Assembly (NCBI RefSeq): GCF_907164915.1 | Contig: NC_061869.1 | Location: 10,589,721 to 10,653,720 of the forward strand | Length of the DNA stretch: 64,000 nucleotides | Direction: 5' to 3' | DNA from: Impatiens glandulifera | Lineage: Eukaryota > Streptophyta > Magnoliopsida > Ericales > Balsaminaceae | Part shown: positions 11,389 to 22,566 of the stretch, piece by piece | How the letters are laid out: each line of letters starts with the position of its first letter | Position numbering within the stretch: the first letter of the stretch is position 1 | Translations under genes and position numbers: made by a program | The notes under the pieces: generated by a model | The model's input: only the letters and a program-made list of their open reading frames with translations | Databases searched by the model: none | What the model was told of the DNA's origin: nothing

Positions 11389-12488
11389 CTTATTATTATA
11401 TTAAGTAATATATCATAATTATTATATATATATATATATATATATTGACAAATTATAATAATCATGTGAAAATAATAATTTATATTATTATAGTAATTTT
11501 GTATATTTATAATTTATTATTTATAAAAGAGATATATATTGATGCTTAATTTTCAAATTATTCGGATTACCGGATCGAGAGTTATGATTAATTTGAATAT
11601 ATATGTGAGAATAAATGGATATTTGGGTCAGAGTGTGCTTGACCCTAGGGATGTAAACGAGTTGTGCCGAGTTCGAACTAGCCCTGACTCGAGTTCGGCT
11701 CGAGCTTTTAATATTAAGCTCGAACTATGCTCGATCAAATAACCATAGGCTCGAGTTCGGCTCGATAAGCTCGAAGCTCGAATTTAAATATATTTATATA
11801 TAAATATCTTATATTAAAAAAAATATAAATCACCATTAATAAATCACTAGTTCACCAAAATAATATTTCATATCCTAAGTTATATATTAATAAAAAAAAG
11901 ACAACCATAAATGAAAATGTATCTCATAAAACATAAAATTTCAGCAGCATGCGTCATGCGTATTCATCTCAAATTTCAGCAATATGCGTGGTCATCTCAA
12001 TAAAAAATTCTCGATCATACGACCTGTATTACTACATACATTATTAACATAAAGTTATAGTATACTCAAATAATAATATAATAATTGCACTAGAAAAGCA
12101 AATTAAACAAATTAGAAAGAACTAAAATATAATTTATCTTAAGAGTTTGATGTTAAAAGAATAATTTTTTGATAAGTTTTTTCCTTCTGTAAAAAGAAAT
12201 AATCATATAAGTGATTAAAATTTAGTGATATATAATGGGTTATGTCAACAACTACTATATAGATTTAGTGCTTAAAGAGAGTAATAACTGAACAAGATTT
12301 AGGGTTTTATCGGAGCGAGATTTAGGGCTTCAAAACGAGATGTAAGTTTGTTGAAGAAGTATCAATGAACAGTCTCTTGAGTCTTCTTGCAAAATAGTTT
12401 TGAAAAATAAAATACTTTATAGTAAAATAAAAATACCTTTACATCTTATAAAATATAAAATATTTAGATTACATATATTAAATAATAT
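11083..12488. repeat. Duplicated repeat module, left part (module 1)
   Basis: Nearly collinear with 30373-31760. It includes two TA runs (11350-11386, 11423-11443), a partial Helitron-like block (11539-11630), a GCTCGA-rich block opening with CCTAGGGATGTAAACGAG (11642-11790), and AT-rich sequence with no gene. The 109-codon open stretch at 12400-12729 crosses AT spacer and a minisatellite and is not a gene. Confidence 0.65.
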
Positions 12489-12740
12489 TACAATATACGC
12501 GACAATATACGCGGCACGATCGACACAAGCGACACGATCGACACAAACGACACGATTGGTACAGCGGCACGATAGGCACAGACAAAAAGGCACGAACGAC
12601 ACGATATTGTCCTGCAGCGTAAGTCATCAAATCGACATCGAAATTACCATTAATCAAAGGAAGCGCCATCGGCACAAGCGGCACAACACGATCCGCACAA
12701 GCAACACAATAGGCACAGGAGGCACGTGACGATCGACACA
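12489..12740 (+). repeat. CGACACGATCGACACAA minisatellite, module 1
   Basis: Irregular tandem copies of words such as CGACACGATCGACACAAG and GGCACGATAGGCACAGA give a GC-richer island inside AT-rich DNA. The matching array is at 31762-31995. The long open frames on both strands here follow from the repeat composition. Confidence 0.7.
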
Positions 12741-12769
12741 AGCATCCCGGTATTGTCTTGCGCCATTCA

Positions 12770-12950
12770 TTAAGTGTTGCTAGTCTAGGGTTTCTTGTAC
12801 ATTTGTAAGCGCCGTTAGATTTTTCCCTCGATTGCGGTTTACTTTTGATCATCTCTTAGGGTTTCTGCAATTAATTTATTCTATTACTCTGTCTCTGCCA
12901 TTATGAGGAAGGGGAAGAACAAAAGTAATAAATCAAAAGAAGTTAGGGTG
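12770..12950 (+). pseudogene. Truncated first exon of an unidentified gene, module 1
   Basis: A leader with two TAGGGTTT motifs (typical of plant 5' leaders) precedes ATG 12902 and the short frame MRKGKNKSNKSKEVR. It is cut by a sequence opening GTGTGTTTGATGAGGG. Module 2 has the same structure at 32030-32205, with MGKGENKSNKSKEVR from ATG 32156. The lysine/serine-rich start suggests a nucleolar or ribosome-biogenesis protein, but I do not recognise it. It is probably a captured gene fragment. Confidence 0.4.
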
Positions 12951-13185
12951 TGTTTGATGAGGGGGAATTGGAATTGGAATTGGCATGGCCATTAGAATTC
13001 TAATTCAAATTCCATGAGAATTGGCTTTGAATTACAATTCAATTCCTATGTTTGGAAACATTATAGAATTGTAATTCAATTCCAAATCCTATGTTTGGGA
13101 AAATGATAGAATTGTAATTCAAATGCAATTTCTATGTTTGTAAAATAAAATATCGGTTTAAAATGTTAACTTCTTAAATATGTTT
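12950..13185 (+). repeat. GGAATTGG/AATTCCAATTCC element preceding the array, module 1
   Basis: Imperfect copies of AATTGGAATTGG and AATTCAATTCCTATGTTTGG form an AT-rich, partly palindromic block adjoining the large minisatellite. It is duplicated at 32205-32428. It resembles a non-autonomous DNA transposon end, but I cannot assign a family. Confidence 0.45.
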
Positions 13186-14835
13186 TCACGTTTTTGGCAC
13201 GTTTAATACGTTTTTGACATGTTAACACATTTAACACGTTTTTGACATGTTTAACACGTATAACACGTTTTTACAAGTTTAACACGTTTTTGGCACGTTT
13301 AAACACGTTTTCACACTTAAAATATATTTTCACACGTTTAACATATTTTTCACGTTTTTGGTATGTTTAACACATTTTTGAGCTTTTTAATACGTTTAAC
13401 ATATTTTCATACATTATGAAAAGTTTAACACGTTTTTCACGTTTTTGACACGTTTTTGACATGTTTAACACATTTTTCACACATTTAACATGTTTTCATG
13501 TTTTTTTGCACGTTAAACACATTTTTGGCATGTCTAACACGTTTTACACATTTTTGACACGTTTAACACATTTTTCACGCTTTGGCACGTTTAACACGTT
13601 TTTCACGTTTAAAATGTTTTTCACACATTTTTCATGTTTTTGGCACATTTAACACATTTTTGACATTTTAAATACGTTTAACATGTTTTTCACACATTTT
13701 GACAAGTTTAACACGTTTTTCACGTTTTTGGCACGTTTAAACACGTTTTTGACACGTTTTCACACTTAAAACACATTTTCACACGTTTAACATGTTTTTC
13801 ACGTTTTTGGTATGTTTAACACACTTTTGACATTTTTAATACGTTTAACATGTTTTTCACACATTTAGACTAGTTTAACACATTTTTCATATTTTTGACA
13901 CGTTTTTGATATGTTTAACACATTTTCACTCATCTAACATGTTTTTCATGTTTTTTACACGTTAAACACGTTTTTGGCATGTTTAACATGTTTTTATACA
14001 TTTTTGACATGTTTAACATATTTTTCACATTTTGGCACGTTTTTCACGTTTAACATGTTTTTTAAGTTTTGGCACATTTTATACATTTTGGCACGTTTTA
14101 CATATTTTTGGCACGTTTAACACTTTTTAACACGTTTTCAGTACGTTTCACATATTTTGACAAGTTTGACATATTTTTAGCACATTTAACATGTTTTTCA
14201 CGTTTTTGACATGTTTTACACATTTTAAACATGTCACAAGTGTGTTAAACGGGCCAAAATGTATTATACATGTCAAAATGTGGTAAATGTGCCAAAAATG
14301 TGTTAAACATACCAAAACGTGTTAAACGTGCCGAAAACGTGTTAAACGTGTCAAAAACGTGTTTAACATGCTAAAAACATGATAAACGTGTTTAATGTGT
14401 TAAAAATGTGTTAAACATGTCAAAAACGTAAAAACATGTTAAACGTATCAAAAATATGTTAAACATGCCAAATAAGTGAAAAACTTGTTAAACGTGCCAA
14501 AACGTGAAAAACATGTCAAAACGTGTTAAATGTGTTAAAAATGTGTCAAACGTGTCAAAAACGTAAAAAATATGTGAAACGTGTCAACAACGTGTTAAAC
14601 ATGTTTAATGTGTTAATAACGTTTTAAACGTGCTAAGAACATGAAAACGTGTTAAACGTGCCAAATATGTGAAAAATTGTTAAATATGTCAAAACGTGAA
14701 AACATGTCAAAATGTGGTAAATGTGTTAAAAACATGATAAACGTGTTTAATGTGTTAAAACTTGTTAAATCTGTCAAAAACGTGTTAAATGTGTCAAAAA
14801 CATGAAAACGTGTCAAAAACGTGTCAAAACATGTT
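13186..14835. repeat. Convergent (inverted) CACGTTTAACACGTTTTTGA minisatellite, array 1
   Basis: From 13186 to about 14225 the top strand shows degenerate ~20-bp units of the type ACACGTTTTTGACATGTTTA. From about 14230 to 14835 it shows the reverse complement (TAAACGTGTCAAAAACGTGT). The switch is at ACATTTTAAACATGTCACAA. The array is therefore a foldback able to form an imperfect hairpin of roughly 600 bp, or to yield double-stranded RNA. The sister array is at 32429-34025. It lies about 0.5-2.2 kb upstream of expansin copy 2. Confidence 0.8.
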
Positions 14836-15353
14836 AAAATGTCTGAATTGTCGGATTGAGAGATGTGATTAATTTAAATATATATGTAAGAGTAAATTAA
14901 AAATTGTATTACATTTTTACTTCTCGATTTTTATATAATTATTCGCGCATTTGCATGGACCAGTTGCATGGACCAGGTACTAATATTATATAATGAGAAA
15001 ATGATATTAAATGAAAAATATTTTAGTATGAAAACTTAAAACTCTAAATATCACTTTTTACAATTGTAAGTACTCAACTCTCATAAGAAAGATAACTTAA
15101 GAAGTAGAAGTCAATGATTTAAGAAAGAGATTGGATAAATATAATTGTATTCTTCTTTACTTTTTACTTTTTAAGAAATTACTCGAAAAGTTTAACCTTT
15201 TTCCTAAAGAATAAGATTCATACAATATTTTTATTAGAGAAATGCCTATATAACCAAAGTTTTACTACACAAAATAATAAAATCTAAGAAGATTAATACA
15301 TATTCATAGACTTTTCTTTTAAAAAAAAAGAAATAACATTGTTGAAATTAGTC
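14836..15353 (+). promoter_or_regulatory. Upstream region of expansin copy 2
   Basis: It begins with the Helitron-like block (TGTCTGAATTGTCGG to about 14985, with a degenerate terminal hairpin and an internal repeat of TTGCATGGACCAG), followed by the expansin proximal promoter with TATATAAC at 15247-15254. Compared with copies 1, 3 and 4, about 150-250 bp containing the ATATAAAATTAAT/TA-repeat stretch are missing between CTCTCATA and AGAAAGATAA near 15085. Confidence 0.6.
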
Positions 15354-16333
15354 ATGTATTCTCAAGTAAAATTAACATTTTTCATCTTTGTATTATCTTT
15401 AATAATGTTTAGTGTATCTGCATCGCCTACTATAGCCACATGGTATGGACCTGCCAATGGTGCTGGTACTGATGGTAAAAAATCATTTTTTATTTACAAC
15501 ATATGTTATTAAATTTGTTAAAACGAAGAAATTTATGTCTTATATGTAATATATATAAAGGTGGAGCATGTGGATATGGTAATACTGTCGAGTCAAATTA
15601 TGGAAAATTTGTAACCGCAGTCGGTAATGGATTATTTAAAGGTGGCCAAGAATGTGGTGCTTGTTATCAGGTTCATTTTTTTTATGTTGTTCATATGAGA
15701 TGAAACAACTTTTAGATCTATTTATTCAACATATCTGTATATAGGTGCAATGTTCGTCACACCCAGCATGTTCAAAAAACCCGATAAAGGTGGTTGTTTC
15801 CGATCAATGTCCAGGATGTAATCCTTTTCAATTTGATCTGAGTGGCACCGCATTTGGAGCCTTAGCATCTACTGGGAAGGCTGCTGAACTCCGTAATGCT
15901 GGGAAGATCCAGATAAATTACCAACGGTATATATATATATATATATATTTATTTATTTATCGATCTTTTTCTTTTACATGTGTTTTGATATTTTTCGACA
16001 CAATTTATATGGTATGGGTGCAGGGTTCCGTGTCAATATGGGCAAAAAATAAAATTTGTAGTCGATAAAGGTTCGAACCCAAATTATATAGCCGTAAATA
16101 TAGAGGAAGAAGGTGGAGATGGCGACCTCAGTAAAGTAGAGATTAAACAAGGATCGGGCGAGTTTCGAGTTGCACATCAGATATTCGGGGCTACATGGGG
16201 TATCAACTCCTTGGTACCGGGTCCTTTATCTATTCGTCTCACCACAAGCAGTGGACGATCTGTCATAGCTAATAACGTTATACCAGCCGGTTGGCACCCT
16301 GGTGCAACTTATATTTCCTCCGTTCAATTTTAA
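15354..16333 (+). CDS. EXPB: Beta-expansin, copy 2 (4 exons, 240 aa)
   Basis: Exons are 15354-15474, 15561-15670, 15745-15926 and 16024-16333, with GT..AG introns. The predicted protein is identical to that of copy 1; the only coding difference I see is the synonymous GCT/GCC at codon 226. Intron 3 differs by a longer TA run and acceptor GTGCAG instead of GCGCAG. Signal peptide, double-psi barrel with TWYG and QFD, and the C-terminal CBM63 domain are all intact. Expansins loosen cell walls without hydrolysis. Such identity despite diverged flanks suggests a recent duplication or gene conversion. Confidence 0.92.
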
Positions 16334-16499
16334 AGTTATTTTAACTAAGACATTATTCTAGCTAGCTAGTATCGGAGGGTGGTTATAATCTTGTTTAAGA
16401 GATTCAAATAATAAAATAAGTTTAGTCGTTCTCTTTTATTAATACTTATTTCTTATATAAATTATAATACTGAATAAAAGTTTGGTGTTAGAATGATAT

Positions 16500-18373
16500 T
16501 AATACACGTTATTAGACTTGAAAAATGAAACAAGTATTTGTTCGTAAAACATTCGGGATTTATAAATCCTTGATGGTGGGGACGAATTGTCAAATACCTT
16601 TGTACTATTGTCCATGAGTCATTTTTCCATCTGAGGTCTTTTTCTTCTAGGAAAAATATGTATTCGTTTATTGTAAATCCATTATTATTGGATTCTGTTT
16701 CATTATCTCCAAGCATTTTGGCATAGGTGGGCTGATCTTTTTGACTCTTGGGGTCATGAGAGAGATTCATTGCTATGCACTTTTGTTTCCCATATTGAGA
16801 TATAACCGTTGGTGTCCTGCCTCGCCTCTTCCTCTAAAAGAGGAGTGTCTCCTTCTTCTATTAGAGAAAGATTCATAACACTTTATGCTCAATTCTATAA
16901 ATTTAAAAACTGACGAGTAAAAAAATCAAGGTGATTATTATATTTTCCCTTCTTATACGTTATTTAATAATCAAATGGGGCCAAATGAGCTTGCCATCTG
17001 GCAAACATTTGTTTTGATACATTATGTTTAAATTCTTTTTGAAATATAAATTTAGATGCGTTGCAGTCTGTTAATTTAATAAATTTTTGATTATATAAAT
17101 CGTCTTGAAATTTTAAAACATATTTTACTATAGCGAGTATTTCTTTGGCGATTCTTGCATAATTCTTTTAGGATTCGTTCTATTTTTCATAATGGAATCT
17201 GACAAGATAGACAATAAGGATTGAAAATATTATTCATTATCTTCTGAAATTCTGAGGGAATATTTTTTAATCTGCATGGCATAACAATCCATTCATAATG
17301 TCCAACAGGGACATTAAAAGCTGTGTTATACCTATTAGACTTTTCAATCTAAGTCAATATCTTGATTTTAAATCAAAATTTTAAAATATTAGACTATCAT
17401 ATTGTCTGTTTAGTAAGTATTTTTTTATTAGGAATTGGATGTCTAATCCATTTTAATACCTTGTTGAGGGGTTTATAATTAATTAATAATATTGGTATAC
17501 TCCTTTCAATTTCTGAGTGTTTATTCACGTAGAAAGTTGTACATGATCAAGTGGAATGTGATGTACTTATTAGCCCTTTTGTGAAAGAGTATCTATTTCT
17601 TTTTTACATAATTCTAAATATTCCGAATTTGTTTTGCAAGGTCTTGCCTTTGTAGGAATATTCACTTCATTAAAATAATCTTCATAAGGTAGTGAAACCA
17701 TATGTTTCTTTCTATCCTAGAATGCATTAGGATGCTTATTACAAATTTCTATTGAAATTTTTTCTCTTAGTAAAGTATTTTTTCTTGTAATCTGGGACTT
17801 CCTAATTGTTCATCAATTGTTATAAGACTAATTTCTTGTTTTAGAAAATATATTTAATTTTGCTTCGATACTGACATATATACTATGTAACATTTTAGTA
17901 AATAGTTTAATAATAAATTCTAGAAAAAATCATTTTCTTGAAAAGTTCCTGTAATGATCTCACTATCAATTTTCTTAATTGGATAAATAGTATTTAAAAA
18001 TGGGGTACCAATTATGACCTGGTTAGAGATATTTTTAACAAGTATAAAACTTTAGATAGTGCACTTATTATCAGTACATATGTAGGCTTTATAAAATTTA
18101 TATTGGATTTAGAGTTTATCTCCACCTGCATGCCATGGGGTATACATTATTTAAAAAAATATCTAGTAGGAATTAATCCTTCTTCTATAACATTTAGATA
18201 TGCTCCGCTATCAACTCGAACAGTAAGAGGATTTGTATAATGATTATCAATTAAAAATGATATTTTTATGTGTCATTTCTGAGATTTGACTATTTCTATT
18301 GTGGATAAATAATTTTCTGAGAAAATATTTTCTTTAATTTCTATTTTCTATATTCTTTTATGATAAGTTTGAT
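16500..18373 (-). pseudogene. Endogenous pararetrovirus, copy 2, 3' part
   Basis: On the minus strand it contains the end of the polyprotein (open stretch 16770-16462), RNase H remnants (about 17130-16940), RT (about 17600-17270) and the protease (RVDSGA near 18203-18227). At 17773 it has an empty site for the pogo element carried by copy 1. It is interrupted at 18379 by a solo LTR. Confidence 0.75.
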
Positions 18374-19914
18374 TATTTTGTTGGGTCAAATTATTTTGAC
18401 TAAATGTCAAAGTAGTTTGACTATTGGAATTTTTATGAAGAATGGATAAAAAACTTAATATATGCATTTAATTGTTTTTGGTGCAGGTGTATCGAAATCA
18501 GACTTTATTAGACGTGGTCTTTATTAATGAGGTTCATTAGACCAATTTGGCATTAGATGCACGGAGTTAGACTAGCAGTCTAACTAGCGGAGTTAGACGT
18601 GCAGTCTAACTAGCGGAGTTAAATATGTAGTCTAACTAGCGGAGTTAGACGTGCAGTCTAACTAGTGGAGTTAGACGTGCAGTCTAACACACGAAGTTAG
18701 ACGTGTAGTATAACACACGGAGTTAGACGTGCAGTCTAACACACGGAGTTAGACGTGCAGTCTAACTAGTTGAATTAGACGTGGAGTCTAATGGAAAGAG
18801 AAAGTTAGACGTGTAGTCTAACTCCTTCAGACTAGTCTCAAGGGAATCGTAATTAGACGTGGAGTCTAATGGAATGTGAAATTTAGACGTGCAGTCTAAC
18901 TAGTGAAAGTTAGACGTCCAATCTAACTCCTTCAGATTAGTCTGAAGTGAACTGTAATTAGACGTGAAGTCTAATCCCATTAGACCAGGTGGTCTAATGG
19001 ATCCTATTATAGTTAGACGGGGACGTCTGATTTCATTAGACGAGGTCGTCTAATTAAAATTCGTTTAATGCCATGCTTAAGCAGCTGCTTGAAGCTAGCA
19101 CACGCCTACACACGTTCTCTAGTTGTACGCTACTCCTGCTCTACTTTCCAATGAAGATTAGTACGACAGTCAGCTGTATCCAATCAACCAATGCCACATA
19201 AGCGAATATCCTTCACACTACTTGTTTTGCAGATACATCTCTGAAGAATATTCGGCGCACTACCAGTTGGGTACGGCCACGATCCTTGTGCTCAGAGTCT
19301 TCTGTGTACTATGGAGGCATTCCAATGGAAGTAAACCACGTGTCATTATGAAGATTCGATCGTTAGTTCCTGCTCCTTATTTAAAAAATCTCAAGGACAA
19401 CGGACGAACTGCCAGCCAATTAATCGATCTATTGATACTCAGATTATTCTATCGAAACTGTGAGCAACTTTCTTGCTTTACTAGGTGTTAATTAAGAGAG
19501 AGTTAGAATCAAAACATCGTTTTAGCTGAGTGATATTCTTCATCATATTGTAAGTTAAACAGAGTCTGTTCTGTTCAACAGTGAGCTATTCGTGCAAACT
19601 GTATTTGATTCGAAGCATATTATAGTGAATCCTTCTGGTGGTTGGAAGAAGGGGTGATGTAGGAGAGTTTGCTCCGAACATCCATAAACAAACTGTTGTG
19701 TTGTTTCTTTCAGTCATCTTTTCATTCTTGGTTCCCAGCTTCAAACCTAAGTAAACATTTCCGCGTTTGATTTTGTTTCAAGTGTTTACAAGAGTTTGCG
19801 TAGAATAGAAAGTGATTTAAATCTTTAACAAGATTTCTCTCAAACCGTTTTTCCTAAGCCTTCATCAATAGCCTTACCCCTGCCTCTATTGATTAACCCG
19901 ATCCTATCATATTT
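18374..19914 (+). mobile_element. Solo LTR, 1531 bp, with TATTT target duplication
   Basis: The LTR runs 18379-19909, starting TGTTGGGTCA and ending CCGATCCTATCA. TATTT lies on both sides (18374-18378, 19910-19914). Viral copies 1 (about 7070) and 3 (about 37730) show the unoccupied sequence GATT(A/G)TTTTCTTGAG. A TATA-like TTATTTAAAA sits near 19376-19386. The 3' part shares GAAGAAGGGGTGA and CTCCGAACATCCATAA with the SIRE-like LTR at 29084-30290, so it belongs to the same copia lineage. No internal region is present, as expected after LTR-LTR recombination. Confidence 0.9.
18550..19060 (+). repeat. Array of TTAGACGTGCAGTCTAA palindromes within the solo LTR
   Basis: At least fifteen near-palindromic units of the form (A/G)TTAGACGNGNAGTCTAA(C/T) occur, many in direct tandem separated by ACTAGCGGAG or ACACACGGAG. 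The half-site GTCTAA and its complement TTAGAC recur in both directions, also as TTCAGACTAGTCTCAA variants. They lie in the U3 region, upstream of the LTR TATA box. Confidence 0.85.
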
Positions 19915-20955
19915 TCTTGAGTTTTATTCTCAAATTTAGTGATTCTTGATTCCTGTATAATATTTTTATTTTTTAATATTTTAATTTATTCTTTAAGATT
20001 ATTTATTTCTATGTAAAGATTTTAGATAGTTATACTATCTTCTTTGTTCTGGTATTTGTTCTTAAGTTGGTTCATTACCTCAGTCATATTATAAGATTTA
20101 TTCTAATTTAAAATCTTGTCTTATGGTTCTTCTCCTCTAAAGGACGCAGTTCCTTTTTTAGTATTGAACTGATCTATGATCTGCATTCTTAATTCTGAAC
20201 TCTAAATTTTTTTTAGTCATTCAAAAGCATGATTAGAGATAATAACATGAATTGTCATATCTGAGAATTGAAATATGATTCTATATAATTAAGATTTTTT
20301 AATATTTTTATTTTGGTCAACTTTATTAAATTCTTTCTTGGGACATCTTAGTCCCGATTGACATGGATCACATTTAGAGTCTTCTGAGCTTAATTCAGAA
20401 ATGTTCTCATTGTTCAGAACATCAAATCCAGAATTACTACTTGTTGAATCTGATTCGAATTCTTCAGATTTTGAGTTTTGAAGAGTTTGAATAATTAATC
20501 GTTTTGTATCTTCTAGGATTTCAAGATTATTAATTTTTTCTTTGCCCAACAGTATTTTAATGTGTGTCCAAATTTTCCACAGTTGTGACATTTCCTATTT
20601 TTTTTTTAATTCTTCGGTCTTGTTTGAGATTTTTCATCCTTCCTTTGATTTTTCATTTCTAAATGTGTCTTGGAGGATTTTTTATATTTATGAAATTTAT
20701 TGTTTGTTGACCCTCTATATTTGCTAAATGCAGGGTTATCTAGACCGAATTGTAGACAGAATTGACCTAATTATTTTCTTTCATTTAAACTATGTCTTTT
20801 AATTTTGGGAGTTCCATGACTCTACTAAGGAAGGTATTTTTATACTATCTAAAGTTTGGAAGTGTTTTACACTTTAGATTTTGTAATAATGTTCTTATGG
20901 TATCACGATTATCACCAAACCTTCTTGTGAAGTGTTCATTAATATTAACTGCATG
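19915..20955 (-). pseudogene. Endogenous pararetrovirus, copy 2, capsid part
   Basis: It resumes right after the solo LTR and carries the acidic Ser/Glu-rich capsid tail (20591-20289 open on the minus strand) and an intact CCHC knuckle at 20549-20590, then capsid core remnants to 20955. Further 5' viral sequence is absent; it has been replaced by the copia-linked insert from 21213. Confidence 0.75.
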
Positions 20956-21212
20956 GAAGTGATAAAAAGTAGTGGAGGAAAGTGAAGAGGAGACTATGAA
21001 AGTAGATCGAAGTAACTCAAACAAAGTTCAATCCAATGAATGTGCAACTCACAAACAAACAACATCATATGCAACAGTTGAATCACCAATAGTAAAGTTT
21101 AGAGAGCCAAACATGTGAGGATACGACGTAAATATAATCGCTGGAATTCGAGAAATACAAATCGGGATTCTAAAGTAGAGTAAGAGTAGTCAAAGAGGAA
21201 GTTCACTACATA
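20956..21212 (+). pseudogene. Retrocopy of a host mRNA 3' end, copy 2 (truncated)
   Basis: It begins GAAGTGATAAAAAGTAGTGG directly after the left target duplication AATATTAACTGCATG and matches 38971-39230 and 8051-8310. It is cut at CACTACATAA, where the C' paralog sequence begins, so the 3' UTR, poly(A) and right target duplication are lost. Confidence 0.75.
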
Positions 21213-21690
21213 AGTAGAAGGAACAGACTGGGCATGAGTCCGATGATCGACCGTAGTGGGGATAGGATTGACCTCGCGGTTATCCTGTCCGAAGGGTATG
21301 GAGGTTTCCATTTCCTCGCTGTTAGTTGCTTCGCTAGCCGGTTTCTTAGGCACCGACTTTTTTCGTTTCTTGATTGTTTTCTTAGTTTTCTAAACCTTCA
21401 ACTTCTTAGCCTTCGGTTCCTTTTCCTTTGTTGCTTTAGCCTTACTAGCTCTAACAAGACTCTTCCCAATGTTGACCGAATTTAAAATTTTGCTTTTAGG
21501 CAGAAGAATACCTGGACCCGTCAGAATGTCGAGATGAAGCAGAATCTTACCGATCTGCATAACATAGCCTAGAGACCGGTCTTTCTTTAGAGATACCATC
21601 TCGCACATGATCTCAAACAGGATACCAACTTAGTTTCCAGAATCCTTGACATAATACATGACCTTCTGAACTTCAGTCGTTCCGTTGTTC
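21213..21690 (-). pseudogene. C' paralog remnant (fused, deleted)
   Basis: A decayed copy of gene C (43309-44304). It matches C from about 43366 to 43785 (Lys-rich tail, SEATNSEEME, the EMVS..DRSLGY word) and then jumps to sequence matching C 44190-44252, so about 400 bp of C is deleted. An in-frame TAG at 21390 splits the basic tail. In the tail it keeps one base that C has lost (reading IPFGQDN against IPPDRIT), so C' shows the frame of that segment before C broke. It is joined by deletion to B' at about 21695. Confidence 0.75.
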
Positions 21691-21694
21691 TTGA

Positions 21695-22038
21695 TTTCCT
21701 AAAAAGTGTCCAAACTCCTCATTTGCATTGATGAGATGGGAGGGGAAATCCGAACACCTTTCGGATGGCAGATCGAAGAACTAAGCAAAAGATTCCTCGG
21801 TGATTTGGAAGAAGAAGCTTCTTCTTATGACGCTGACGATTCTTCCATCATCGGTTATGACGGCATGAGTGAAGAACTCGGTGACTTCCGAATCCATGAT
21901 GGATTCGGGTTCTTCTAGGAATTTCCGCAAGTCGTTATTGACGAGAGACTCAAAAACAATCTCTCTCGTTTCATTATCTCTGGAAAATAGTACTGAATCG
22001 AAGTTGATGACTAGTGAGGTTTCAAGAGTGGAGTTCAT
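21695..22038 (-). pseudogene. B' paralog remnant
   Basis: A copy of gene B (44723-45433) starting at ATG 22038. It has the same in-frame TAG as B (at 21781-21783 here; 45176-45178 in B) and the words LVINFDSVL, RKFLEEPESIMD and TEFFTH. It is cut after codon ~112, where it fuses to the middle of C'; about 0.84 kb present in the intact array is missing. A TATA-like TATTTAAAG lies at 22125-22133 on the minus strand, about 90 bp upstream of the ATG, as in B. Confidence 0.75.
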
Positions 22039-22384
22039 CTTGAAAGTTTGAGTTAAGAAAAGGAGAGTTTGAATCTAGAGAGATAAGTAAAAGATGTTGT
22101 GATTTTGATTTGTACGAGACGACTCTTTAAATAGGAAAACAATTTCAAAAGCATTTAATATTTTCATTTAATGAAAAGTTTTAGCCGTTATGACATATCT
22201 TGTCAAATTACCCAAAATGAAAGTTTTTTGAAATTTGGACAAAATATTTCTTTTTTCAGAAGAATATCTTGGGAAGGTGCAAGGTAGACTGACACAATAA
22301 CGGGTCAAAATTTGCATGCTTGGGAATATTTGGAAAATGACCTATATTTTGAAAATGACAGATTTTGGAGATGACCGATGGTAA

Positions 22385-22402
22385 GAGAAGCGGTAGCTTC
22401 TC
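22385..22402 (-). promoter_or_regulatory. Hairpin GAGAAGC-NNNN-GCTTCTC downstream of A'
   Basis: A perfect 7-bp stem with a 4-nt loop, preceded on the minus strand by CTCAGG. It lies about 165 bp beyond the A' stop. The same stem is found after the copia pol ORF at 23986-24003 and, one base pair shorter, after gene A at 45781-45796. It could be a 3'-end signal or a duplicated polypurine-tract region; function unknown. Confidence 0.5.
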
Positions 22403-22566
22403 CCTGAGAGTATGTCCGGTTAAGAAAAATGGATTTTAAAGTTAATCATTTTAATATTTGACCGAAGTTTCATTAAACTGACATTTCATAAAGCTGAAAA
22501 TACATAACCGATATTGAAGCAAAATAATCGGTATGGTTGTGAAATACACAAACCTAGACCCTAGGA

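Noticed and set aside
12400..12852. Overlapping long ORFs rich in Arg/Thr and Cys/Val
   Set aside because: Both strands are open over the same minisatellite. The peptides are low complexity and are not kept between the two modules.
13461..13652. ORF rich in Phe/His/Thr
   Set aside because: A translation of the degenerate CACGTTT repeat.
18550..19060. Repeat-spacer look of a CRISPR array
   Set aside because: The units are palindromes inside a bounded LTR with target duplications in plant DNA; there are no constant-length unique spacers.
21234..21485. Plus-strand ORFs over C' and C (also 43397-43690, 43736-44098)
   Set aside because: They are the antisense of the Lys-rich C tail. The minus strand holds the conserved motifs, TATA box and start.
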